This document shows, piece by piece, positions 48,056 through 57,629 of a DNA stretch of 64,000 nt. The stretch lies in contig NC_065426.1 of assembly GCF_024362695.1 (NCBI RefSeq), positions 7,966,236 through 8,030,235 of the forward strand. The letters are read 5' to 3'. The first letter of the stretch is position 1, and every line of letters begins with the position of its first letter. The notes beneath the pieces are model-generated. The model was not told where the DNA came from. It saw nothing but the letters and a program-made list of their open reading frames with translations, and did not search any database. The DNA comes from Pectinophora gossypiella. Lineage: Eukaryota > Arthropoda > Insecta > Lepidoptera > Gelechiidae. A program made the position numbers and the translations under genes.

Positions 48056-48365
48056 ACGTCTATATATGTATATATATAGTTTTTTTTTATAAATAATAAT
48101 ATTATATTGTATAAAAAAGTTATTAAGATCTGGATCTTATGTTGTCCGAATAAATAATTCTTGAATGAAGGTCCACACTTGATAGTTTGGAAAAAGGTAC
48201 CCGCGAGAGCTTGCTGAGTCGCAAACGTTTATTTGAATACAATAATAATTGCCAACGTAAGTATAACCCATCCAAATTAAATGAAAATCTTGCGACAATG
48301 ACGATAGGTGCCAACGAGGCGTCTCAAATTATCCGAGTTATACGTACTTTGTCGAGTGCATAATA

Positions 48366-48478
48366 AATGTTATGTACTTTCTTTTTCGGCGGATAAGAAA
48401 ATGATTAATGACAGTTATAACTTCAAATACTTACTACTACTACTACTATACTGGTGTTTAGTGGAATCAGCACCGTTT
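48366..48478. repeat. half of a long-TIR MITE
   Basis: TTCTTTTTCGGCGGATAAGAAA and GTGGAATCAGCACCG match the right end of the 62011 family, with a (CTA)n tract between. Confidence 0.55.
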
Positions 48479-48939
48479 TGGCTCATCAATTGGCACTACT
48501 TTCAACTTCTTCGATTAACATTACGTTTTTGGGATTTTTTAGCATTGTTCTTTATTATATTAATTATTAATACTGTATATTTATTTAAATATATTACATT
48601 TTTTATTAGCCACTTTCTCCTGGTACCATGTCGGTCTAGAATCGGGAGCTTTTTCCCCCAAGCCCGTCCGTTCGCAGGGAAAACAAAAAAAACTGGATTT
48701 ATATATTTTTTTTATTATTTTATTTATTTCCCTTAAATTTTTGCATATCGCCAGTGTCTGCCAATTGTTTTTATTTCATGCCACACTTTCGAATTTTATT
48801 TTTAAACCGATGTTTTATCGAGTCAGAGATTGGCAGCTTTAACATACATAAAAACACGACGATAGTTCCTACTGGGGTAGACAGAGCTACCACTAGAGAG
48901 CTATCCACAAGTGTACCTACTATTTACATATTAACAATA

Positions 48940-49248
48940 ACGGCCTCCTTGGTCCAGTGTGGTTTGGGCGTTGGGCTCACGATCCGGAGGTCCCGAGTTC
49001 AAATCCCGGTGGGGACACATCACGAAAATCATTTTGTGATCCCTAGTTTGGTTAGATCACCTGATTGTCCAAAGGTAAGATGATCCGTGCTAGGAAGGCA
49101 CGATAAGCCTTTGGTTCCGGTCACAACTTACGGATGTAAGTACGTAGTCGTTACATGAGTCATGTCAGGGGCCGGGGCGGCTCAATAACTCTGACACCAG
49201 GGTTGATGGGGTTGGTAATCGACCTCACAACCCACACGATAGAAGAAG
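48940..49248 (+). repeat. SINE-A, full length
   Basis: GGCCTCCTTGGTCCAGTG head, CCCGAGTTCAAATCCCGG B box, CCCACACGATAGAAGAAG tail. Confidence 0.92.
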
Positions 49249-49249
49249 A

Positions 49250-50160
49250 TCCTATTATCCTTCATCTGCTCTACGTGTCCAAACCAACCAACGATCCACT
49301 GATGAAAGTATTATATTTTCAAAATCTATATTAAGTATATATATAATATTTACTATTATTTGTATGTCGTTTCCATATCTCGGGCCTGTAGAGTCACGGA
49401 CTTTTGGAAGGCGTGCGTGGGGCCGAAGCCAACACAACTATTATTATTAATAGCCCTCAATGTCCCACTGCAGGGCAAAGGCCTCTCTTCCCATATATAA
49501 TATAACTTATTTAAAGTCTATACTATCTATATTATAATCTATAATAAGTACTACAACCATCTATGGTTGGTTGGCTCTAGCAACACGGACTTCTGCGGAC
49601 CGAAGGGCAGTAGCCATAGCGTTAGTTGCCAATACAAAATTTTCAAATAGAAGAAGACATCTCTGCATACCTCTTGACAAGCGTGATAACATATTTTATG
49701 TTATGTGATCAATCAACAAGTACTGTGCTGTCTACATACGGGCTTTTCCTTCATGGGAATGGTGTGCTCACATTCCCGCTATGTGCGAGGATCTTTTCCA
49801 ATAAGATTGGCTATTCAGGGTGTAAGTGACATCGTAACGAAAACTTTGAGGTATGATTCAGACCATGATTCTGAGTTAATACTACCATAATTGGGGTATT
49901 TATTTTCATGGGATAATAAACAATTATACATGATAATATATTAACAATAGGTGTAGGATTTTTTCACATAAGTACATGTACAATCAACCACATTATCCAC
50001 GTATTAAGTAAGGGGTAGTCAGAGATAAATTCATTGCAAGATGAACAGAGTACCCACGCCGCGCGTATAAGTAGGCTCTTAACTTAATCTCTATGACCTA
50101 ACGGAAAAAAGTGTTTTTTTTAATTAATAAATTAAACAATTATTACATACCCTAGGCCAG
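49250..50160. other. intergenic with small repeat pieces
   Basis: A LINE end (CAATGTCCCACTGCAGGGCA) at 49456, a unit of the foldback repeat at 49808-49880 and a SINE-D tail at 49990-50070. Otherwise unassigned. Confidence 0.45.
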
Positions 50161-50177
50161 ACTGTCTTGCAAAGTGA

Positions 50178-50255
50178 TTCTCGATAGTGCCCTCACCGGG
50201 AATCGAACCCATAACGTCAGGATCGTGAGCCGAACACTCTGTCCACCGAGCTTTA
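50178..50255 (-). repeat. tRNA-derived SINE head, another family
   Basis: CACCGGGAATCGAACCCATA (reverse B box) and GATCGTGAGCCGAACACTC. Short and without body, so a decayed SINE. Confidence 0.5.
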
Positions 50256-50549
50256 ATAAGTACCCTCCCTCTACCCTGTCGGCCATTTTTCATTCTGCTC
50301 ATTACTTGCAACCCTTTGCTTTTCCAAGGTATTGTAGCGACAGCAGAAAAGATATTTATATATTTTATTATAACAAAAAAATAACTATACTTCCAACGAG
50401 GGACTTTCCAAGCTACGTTCCCCCAAAAAAAAAATGGCGCTGCATACCTTCAACTTATTAATTACCTATTTTCTGATTGCACAAGTAAATAATTATTCAA
50501 AAATATAATGTAATTTCATAGTTACATATGTATATATTTGGATTAGATA

Positions 50550-50757
50550 GAATTTGGACGTCTGTCGGATGCCTAACGACTTGTGGGTTAAGATCACCAC
50601 AGAGTGGTCTCCGAGAAGAGACAGATGCAGGCGTGGCAGACCGAGGAGATGGCGCGACGACTTGGATGCTTTGAGGAAGCACTGGATAGAGTCCTGGAAG
50701 AAATGGAGGGAGGCCTTTGCCCAGCAGTCGGACACTTCAGGCCAGAATAGATAAGAA
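50550..50757 (+). mobile_element. LINE ORF2 C-terminal remnant
   Basis: Open frame WSPRRDRCRRGRPRRWRDDL, DALRKHWIESWKKWREAFAQ, stop at 50752-50754. The GRPRRWRDDL and W-x6-W pattern is the usual end of non-LTR reverse transcriptases. Confidence 0.8.
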
Positions 50758-50983
50758 AGTATGTATAGAAATAATAATAATGTTGCTAGTAAGTACTTAT
50801 AAGTATATTGTTTCACTTTATTTTGTTCGGAATACTTAATAATGGATGGAAGATGTGTTGTGCAAGATGTTATAGCAAGGTTTATCATTTATACCCAAAA
50901 ACAAAGATAAAAGTTGCATTATGTCTGTTATTCATGAAGTTAGAAGGTAAAAATAGCTTCAATGCGCGGTAAGAATTAGATCT

Positions 50984-51132
50984 GGGGGTTAAAATGGCCA
51001 CATCGGAGCAATTCATCTAAGAAAGCAATATTGCAATTTGACATTTGCGCATATAAAAGTAAGTGCGCATTGCAAACAACTGTCAAATTGCATTCTTAGA
51101 TGAATTGCTTCGATGTGGCCATTTTAACCCCC
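50984..51132. mobile_element. 149-bp MITE, GGGGGTTAAAATGGCC TIRs, intact
   Basis: Nearly perfect TIRs of about 45 bp (GGGGGTTAAAATGGCCACAT to AAGAAAGCAAT and the mirror). Target duplication not clear. Related copies at 16276, 39056, 46755 and 59334. Confidence 0.88.
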
Positions 51133-51331
51133 TTCTTCCGTTCTCTTGTTTTTTTCCAGACAACTCTGAGTTACGGCTTTAAGTATTTTCCTAACTATTT
51201 CTCCATTTATTTTGCTGTTGGTACGTTAGTGTTTGCAGCCAAGCCCACAGGCATTTTTCATCCCGACTTGATTAAATCCGCTACGAATAGGTATAATAGT
51301 ACTTAAATATATAAAAAACTTACATAACAAA

Positions 51332-51631
51332 GTGTGGATCAAGCCAGCGGCCTCAAAAAAAAATGGGCACGAAAAAAAAATTACCATACTTACCAAAAAT
51401 TAGTACTCTTATTGAAAAAAATAGTACCTGTTGTAAAAAAATTAGTACCATCACGGTTCTGGATTTTTAGCCATGTTTTATTGCACTTGCTAGCTTGACG
51501 GTGAGCGAAATTTGGCGAGAGTTAACAACAAGGTCTTTCGCTTTGATTTAAACGTTTGCGTAGTACTAATTTTTGGTATGGTTTTTTTTTTCGTGCCCAT
51601 TTTTTTTGAGGCCGCTGGCTTGACGCACACC
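51332..51631. mobile_element. hAT-like MITE, 300 bp
   Basis: TIRs of about 70 bp (TCAAGCCAGCGGCCTC, TGGGCACGAAAAAAA, CCAAAAATTAGTACT) and a perfect 8-bp duplication ATAACAAA at 51324-51331 and 51632-51639. Confidence 0.9.
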
Positions 51632-51722
51632 ATAACAAATGATAATAAGTATTAATTAGTTCGGCAATATAAATGGTAAAAATACTTACATCTCTTTTCT
51701 GATAAGTTATATATAACATAAT

Positions 51723-51895
51723 ATAAACAGCCTATATACGTTCCACTGCTGGGCACAGGCCTCCCCTCAATCAAGGGGGTATGTAGTATACTCCACCTCG
51801 CTGCTCCTCTGCAGGTTGGTGGATGTGTTTTATGTTTAATAGCCGGGATTAACGGCTTAACGTGCCCTCCGAAGCACGGAAGAAATATCAATACG
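51723..51895 (-). repeat. LINE 3' end (CCACTGCTGGGCACAGG type)
   Basis: AACAGCCTATATACGTTCC, CTGGGCACAGGCCTCCCC and CGTGCCCTCCGAAGCACGGA. Confidence 0.7.
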
Positions 51896-51996
51896 TGTAT
51901 GTACTTATAATTTTATTATTAATTGTATCTGTAGTGATTTCTTCTCTAAGTTGTATTTTCTGTGTCTCTGGGCAAATGCCTCTCACAGTCTTCTAC

Positions 51997-52189
51997 TTAA
52001 CACGTTCACTGTGTATGAACCACATATGAGCCAATAAAATTGAAACCTATACGTGCATGTCCCATATGTGGGGCACGTTTTTTATTGCCATAGTGTGTTT
52101 TGTAGATAAATTCCAGTGTGTTTATCGAAAAATAATATTGCACGTGGTGGGTTGATATCTAATTTTGACTTATACAGTGAACGTGTTAA
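51997..52189. mobile_element. piggyBac-like MITE
   Basis: TTAA at both ends and inverted ends CACGTTCACTGTGTA / TATACAGTGAACGTG. 193 bp including the TTAA sites, no ORF. Confidence 0.85.
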
Positions 52190-52890
52190 GTAGAGATAGA
52201 GGTTGGTAATAAAAAGGCAAAACTTACTTTCCACTTCTTTATATACAGTACACTTATTATATACAACACATTTGTATAGGTAGGGTTAACATTAAATAGG
52301 TATTATGTAATGTACATTATCAATTTGAGTACCTAGCCAAACAGTGGTGGTTTGGACAAACATTTCAAAATCCCGACGAAGTCACACCCCGGACACTTCA
52401 TACAAAACACCTCATTTTACACAGACACTACACATCGACGCTATCATATACGCGCATCTGTGTAAGTCCTCTGACTCCTATACGATTGAAGACAATTAAG
52501 ACCGAGGGGGTGAGGTAAACCTAACTTAGCCGCTGGTGGGAAACGGAGAATTGCCGTTCTATACTTAGTATTATTCCTTATTCTATGATCAAGTCTTTAT
52601 TCCTTTTTAATTATTACAGGCCCCATGACGTTTTAGAATAGCGAACATTTGTGTCTAAATAAATATATATAATTATTCATTAAACCAAATATATGGGCAA
52701 AAAATACACACCTAAGTATAATTACAATTTAAGCTTACATTTATTAAAAACACAATAAAGTTACAACTTATAGCTAAAATAAATACTTAGATCATCCTGG
52801 AACACAAAAAAAAAGTGAGTTTTTGGTAACTTACAATATGCTATGGAGTTATGTTTAGATAATAAACGTGATTAAATAACTAATAGTTCT
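52190..52890. other. intergenic, nothing recognised
   Basis: AT-rich; an ACACTTCATACAAAACACC / TTTTACACAGACACTACAC stretch at 52390-52435 resembles 21014-21055, so a repeat may be present. Confidence 0.4.
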
Positions 52891-52900
52891 ATAGCAGCAG

Positions 52901-53114
52901 AGCTAACATGCGAAACGTGATGAAATTATCGATCGATTTAAAAAAAAAATTGCCGAAATCGATAAGTTTTTTCCCCCATGCCACGTGATTTTGTTCGTAT
53001 TTTGACAGAACGACATGATTTATTAGGGTTGACAATTCACAAAACGAAAGAATTATATCGTCGGAATCGATAAAATGATCATGACAACATTTTATCATGC
53101 GCATGTTAGCCCTA
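52901..53114. mobile_element. inverted-repeat element, GCTAACATGCG ends
   Basis: AGCTAACATGCGAAACGTGATG at left is mirrored by ATCATGCGCATGTTAGCCC at right. Superfamily not determined. Confidence 0.55.
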
Positions 53115-53578
53115 CAGATCTATTTCGTAACTCGACAACTAAGATCTGTTAAAAAATAACATCAAATCAATTTTTCACCAAATTACTTGGTAATTACCAA
53201 AGTTATGGCCTGTAGAAAATCAATTCTACGTTGTTTTTTGACTTTTGACAGTCTCAGTTGTCCGCCGAAGCTGCGAACTGCACAAAATACTCCAGCCATG
53301 GTGTGTGATGCGATAATGAATCCACGCTCTTGGCTACGCGATAAATAAATCAATCCTATTGGTCTAAATATCGCGTCGGGGGCGGTAGCTGAATTCATGT
53401 TAGGGCTGCTGATACAAAATAAGAAAGGTACAATATATGTGTGATTGTTCGTCGCCAATATACGCAGATTATCGTTGCCTCGCTCAAATACTCACATTCA
53501 AATTAAGAATTTAAATTGTGATGCAAACAGTATCATCGCTTTCTCACTCACTCGTCGATAAAACAGTTTTGCCGCTAT

Positions 53579-53702
53579 TACATTACACGATTTCAAGGGC
53601 CCTAGTAAGTGCTAGTTACATTACGGCTACATCGGGATCCTTACTCCCTAAAACACTACCCTAACCCTAACGGTCCCTTGAAATAATGTAGTGTAGGAAA
53701 GG
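53579..53702. mobile_element. MITE of the CACTACACGATTTCAAGGG family
   Basis: ATTACACGATTTCAAGGGCCC at left and GTCCCTTGAAATAATGTAGTG at right. A relative lies at 58774-58915. Confidence 0.65.
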
Positions 53703-54670
53703 TAGAGAGTAAATGCTTCAAATTTCCAATGAAACAGTTACAAAAGTAAATGCTCTGTATAAAGGATTTTGATGCGTACAAACTGAATTTGACACAATCT
53801 TTATTTTGTATTCAAAATAAAGGTCTACAACATCGTTAGGACATGATGTACCATTATATAGACAAGAGGCTGATCACTTGGCGCTATCTTAGGACTTCAT
53901 TTCCATACGAAAGTGGCCGCAAGTTGTCATCTAATTACTAACTTATAGTGTCCTTCCCATTAGGGGTTATAGGTATGTTTATCTATGTGGTTGTATGTAT
54001 CTACAGGTCAGTTTCATCCATGTTGTAACCTATTTGAAAAAATCACCTCTCGTCGAGGTAAAAATATTCATTGTTGGACCATAATAACGTTCCGTTAAAA
54101 AAGGCCTTTCTAATAGCATTTTATTTTAAAGTCATGCTGGTTTTTTTTTAACAATTCATGAACAAGAGAATATCAATTCAGTCTCTTTGCTGTTACACAA
54201 CAATGCAACACGGAATTATTTTATAAAAATATTTTGTCAATGAGCCTAGAACTAGACAAATAAATTAACACTATTAATTTACAAATACATTAAATATGAA
54301 TCTAATTGTCAATTTTAGAATTCGCTCGTATTTTTCTGTCGTCAAAAATTATTTAAAAAAGTGAAATTTAGTATAACATGTTTTATCTGTTAAATATCTT
54401 AATACAACAGGGGGCTTAGCCAAGTTGCAAAAGATTACGAAACACGACACTAAAGACAGTACGAAAAAAATGTCTGATTGAAATGTCATTCTATGTCATC
54501 TTATGTCAATCCCATACATTTTTATCACTGACACTGTCGCTTTTCGAAGTCGTGCAGCTTGGCTAACCCTTCAAATCGACAAGGATTTTGTGGCACTTGT
54601 TTGGATGACATTGACATTACGGCGCGTTTTCATTGAACTGTCAAAAGTGATATTTTTATAGAATGCGGCA
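53703..54670. other. intergenic, nothing recognised
   Basis: AT-rich; no SINE, LINE or exon pattern found. Confidence 0.45.
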
Positions 54671-54678
54671 ATAGTAAC

Positions 54679-54890
54679 AATAGGCTAGTTGACAATCTAG
54701 TCAAAACAAGTTTTCTTCGGGAGTTTGTATGGAAATATAGACCTGTGACGTCATCAATAAAAGCGGTCAAACGTCGTAAAATAAGTCGGGAAGTAAAATG
54801 AGATTGATTTTTGATCATCTTAGACAGGCTTCTATTTCTACAATAGCATTTTATAATTTATCTTTGACCCAGTCAAATACCCTATTGTAC
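54679..54890. mobile_element. MITE of the ATAGGCTA type, clear ends
   Basis: CAATAGGCTAGTTGACAATC at left, GACCCAGTCAAATACCCTATTG at right, TGACGTCATCA in the middle. Confidence 0.65.
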
Positions 54891-56835
54891 ATTTTTGATT
54901 ATGACCACGTGCCAAAAGATCCTTGTCGCTATAAAAATAAAAAATGGCGATTGACTTTTTCTAGAAAACAAAAAAGCTACAAATCGATACATAACACATA
55001 TATATCTGATTTTTTAATTAAATTACCTATCGTTGCTTGAGATCGAAAACCTCTTTACAGAAAAAAATCCTACATGGGTGATGAACATTTTTCGTTAAAA
55101 CTGCAAAATTTCTGTTAATTGTCAATCCATTCCAACATGATGGATATGGTGGACGACAGGCCGATCCCCACCTGTCCCCCTTCGATTAGAGCTTTCTACC
55201 GTGTTTGCAAGAGGTCTTCTGATTACTTGCAGTTCTCTCCACCCCTTGCAAAATTTTAAATAGTTTTCAACGAGGTCTTCACTCGTCAACCCATTGATTT
55301 ACCACTACCGTAGATACAGCGCTTGATACAAAAATGCGGCGAAAACATGGCGTTTGTTTAGCTATACATTCGTACACAGCGGTATATACATTCAATAAAA
55401 TCGTGTCAAATTAAGTAGGCATCGTCTTATTACGTATATTAGCGCGTGGTGCTTCGTAACGTGGTCGGATTATACTGCGACTCAAGATTGACCGGGAGTA
55501 CTTGTTTTAGTGTCTAAAAATAATAATTTTGGTGGGTTTTTCTGCGAAAATTAAAATGTTTATACTATGATAACATGCACAATGTCTTTACTTATTAGAA
55601 ATACGATGTTCCATCCTTCTATTTTCGCTTTGAGCTTCTATTGTTGCAAGATTTTACCACGCACTTCCCCGTGTTGCCAGTTCGGCGCTTAATCGCGTAA
55701 TGAGGTAAAGCACTGTCAACGCCGCTGTATTAACAGTAACTTTGCGTCCCACTGTTTGAGCGCTGATGTTCAATCTACGGTAGTAGTATATCTATGCGTC
55801 AACCACTCATCAACGCTATATCATCTGCACTGCCAAATATTATATACAATTATTCATTACTTCAGTATTGAATGGCAGTGCTTCGCTGGCTCCATATTCC
55901 AAATTCCATATCTACAATTATCATCATTTTAATTTCCTAGCATTAAATAAAAATAAAAACAAAAATAAACATAAATTACAAATTATTTGAAGTATCATGC
56001 TACATAACTTGTTTTACAATTACATCAATTAATTTAAAGCACAAGATGAAATACCTCCTTCGAATCGCTGTCGGGTAAAATGAAGCACTATTAATGACTC
56101 CTTACAATATCCACATGAAATCTGAAAGGGTGTGGAGTTAAGTTTCTAACTAAACTTTCAAAATAGATTCTTTCGAATCTGTGTGCGATTCTGTATGTTC
56201 CAAATTCAAAAATAATTATGAAATATACACTAAATGTTACTCTGAATAGTTTAAGTACATTTTTCTGTAACTAGATTTCGAATTAAATGATGCGCGCACA
56301 AACGGAATATTTTTTTAACCGACTTTAAAAAAGAAGGATATCAATTAGACCTGTGTGTATGTAATATTGTTGGAATTGCATAGTATCTGTATTTATGTTA
56401 GACTATGTGGGCTTCTAAATATGTGTGTTAAATTTAATAGGATCATAAAATATGATCGAAGGGTGTACCTATGTATGTTCATGCATTTCTCATAATTCAC
56501 GTACTAGGTCGACAAGGATCTTGCGTCTCTTGGAAGACATTGCAGTATGACACTTCCATAAATTCTCCATTTCGTGCAAATCAAAGTATTTTTGCTAAAA
56601 TAATTTGTCTTGTTGACAATAGCAAAAGGTGCAATTCAGATTCGTGAAAAATTTCAGATACATCCAGTTAGCGACGATTTATGGTAACTATGGGTTCCTG
56701 TGGTTTGTCGGCTTGATTCTAATGAGGTGCGCCGGTAAGAACCCTATTGCCGTGCCCTTGCAAGGCGTCACATGTAACTTTTACTATGTTCCTCCTTAAT
56801 TTATGTTTGTGACGTGCAATAAATGAATATGAATA
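54891..56835. other. intergenic, largely unassigned
   Basis: No supported gene. A LINE-type AATGAATATGAATATGAA tail closes the stretch at 56822-56838. The left part may include the RYBP 3' UTR only if that is very long. Confidence 0.4.
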
Positions 56836-56839
56836 TGAA

Positions 56840-57000
56840 CCCCGGTACTGGCCTTGCACTAATGAGTTATTAATTCATCTTAAGTGCAGTTTCACTAACA
56901 CAGTTCGGTCGACCATTTAGACGGATATGCGGCCACCTACCACGTTGGTCTAACAGAAAGCTCGGTGAGGTGTGGGTACTTAGTTCATCTTGTCCAATCA
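56840..57000 (+). repeat. SINE-D body and tail
   Basis: CTTGCACTAATGAGTTATTAA, AACAGAAAGCTCGGTGAGG and GGTACTTAGTTCATCTTG. Confidence 0.7.
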
Positions 57001-57524
57001 ACCCACCCAGACCAACGTGATAGGTAGTGAGAAGAATGCAATCCCGATCTCGCGAAATCTCGTTTATTCTGTCGGGATCAATCCCGAAGCATATGACGAG
57101 ATCCCATTCTAGATTGACGGGATTGGGCGAATCGCCTTGAGTTATACTGTTTTGATCAGGCTGATTTCCAAAGAGAACTTACTTATTTAATTAGTAATTA
57201 AAGAATAAAGGTTTTCGTTTTCTTTCAAAAAATATATTTTTTTAATTAACCTCACTATCACAAACAAGCAGTTTTCATCGTTTTCAGTCATCCTAACCTT
57301 TTTTTTTTCATCTTGCAAAGGATGTACTTCTGACTGCCCCAATTGGGATATAGTCGTGAGATTATGTTATAAAGCAGTTAATGAAGACATTTTCATAGGA
57401 AGGAAGACTATGGCTGAAGGCGCCAAAAGATCCTTGTCGCCCTAGGTGTTCATCAAGGTTTTGTGTGGATTTTGAGGGTTGACATCAGCTTACAGGGCAC
57501 ACCACCTGTCGAGGTACCAGGATA

Positions 57525-57629
57525 TCATGGTCTCGCGTCGTTTGATGACTCCACGTCGCTCGAACTGCTTGAGACAGACTTCTTCGGTTTATATTCCGTT
57601 ATGACTACTGTCACTCCGCTCACGGTTAC
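57525..57629 (-). CDS. RYBP: RYBP exon 3 with stop codon
   Basis: After a TTAACCAG acceptor, 34 codons VTVSGVTVVITEYKPKKSVS, a serine run and DVESSNDARP end at TGA 57527-57525. Spacing from NVDRSSAQ to VTV is the same as in vertebrate RYBP (from memory), which fixes the acceptor. Confidence 0.93.
   Translation of the reverse strand, partial: VTVSGVTVVITEYKPKKSVSSSSSDVESSNDARP

Noticed and set aside
48308..49083. 142- and 109-codon + frames
   Set aside because: Made of half a MITE, T-rich sequence and SINE-A; no family.
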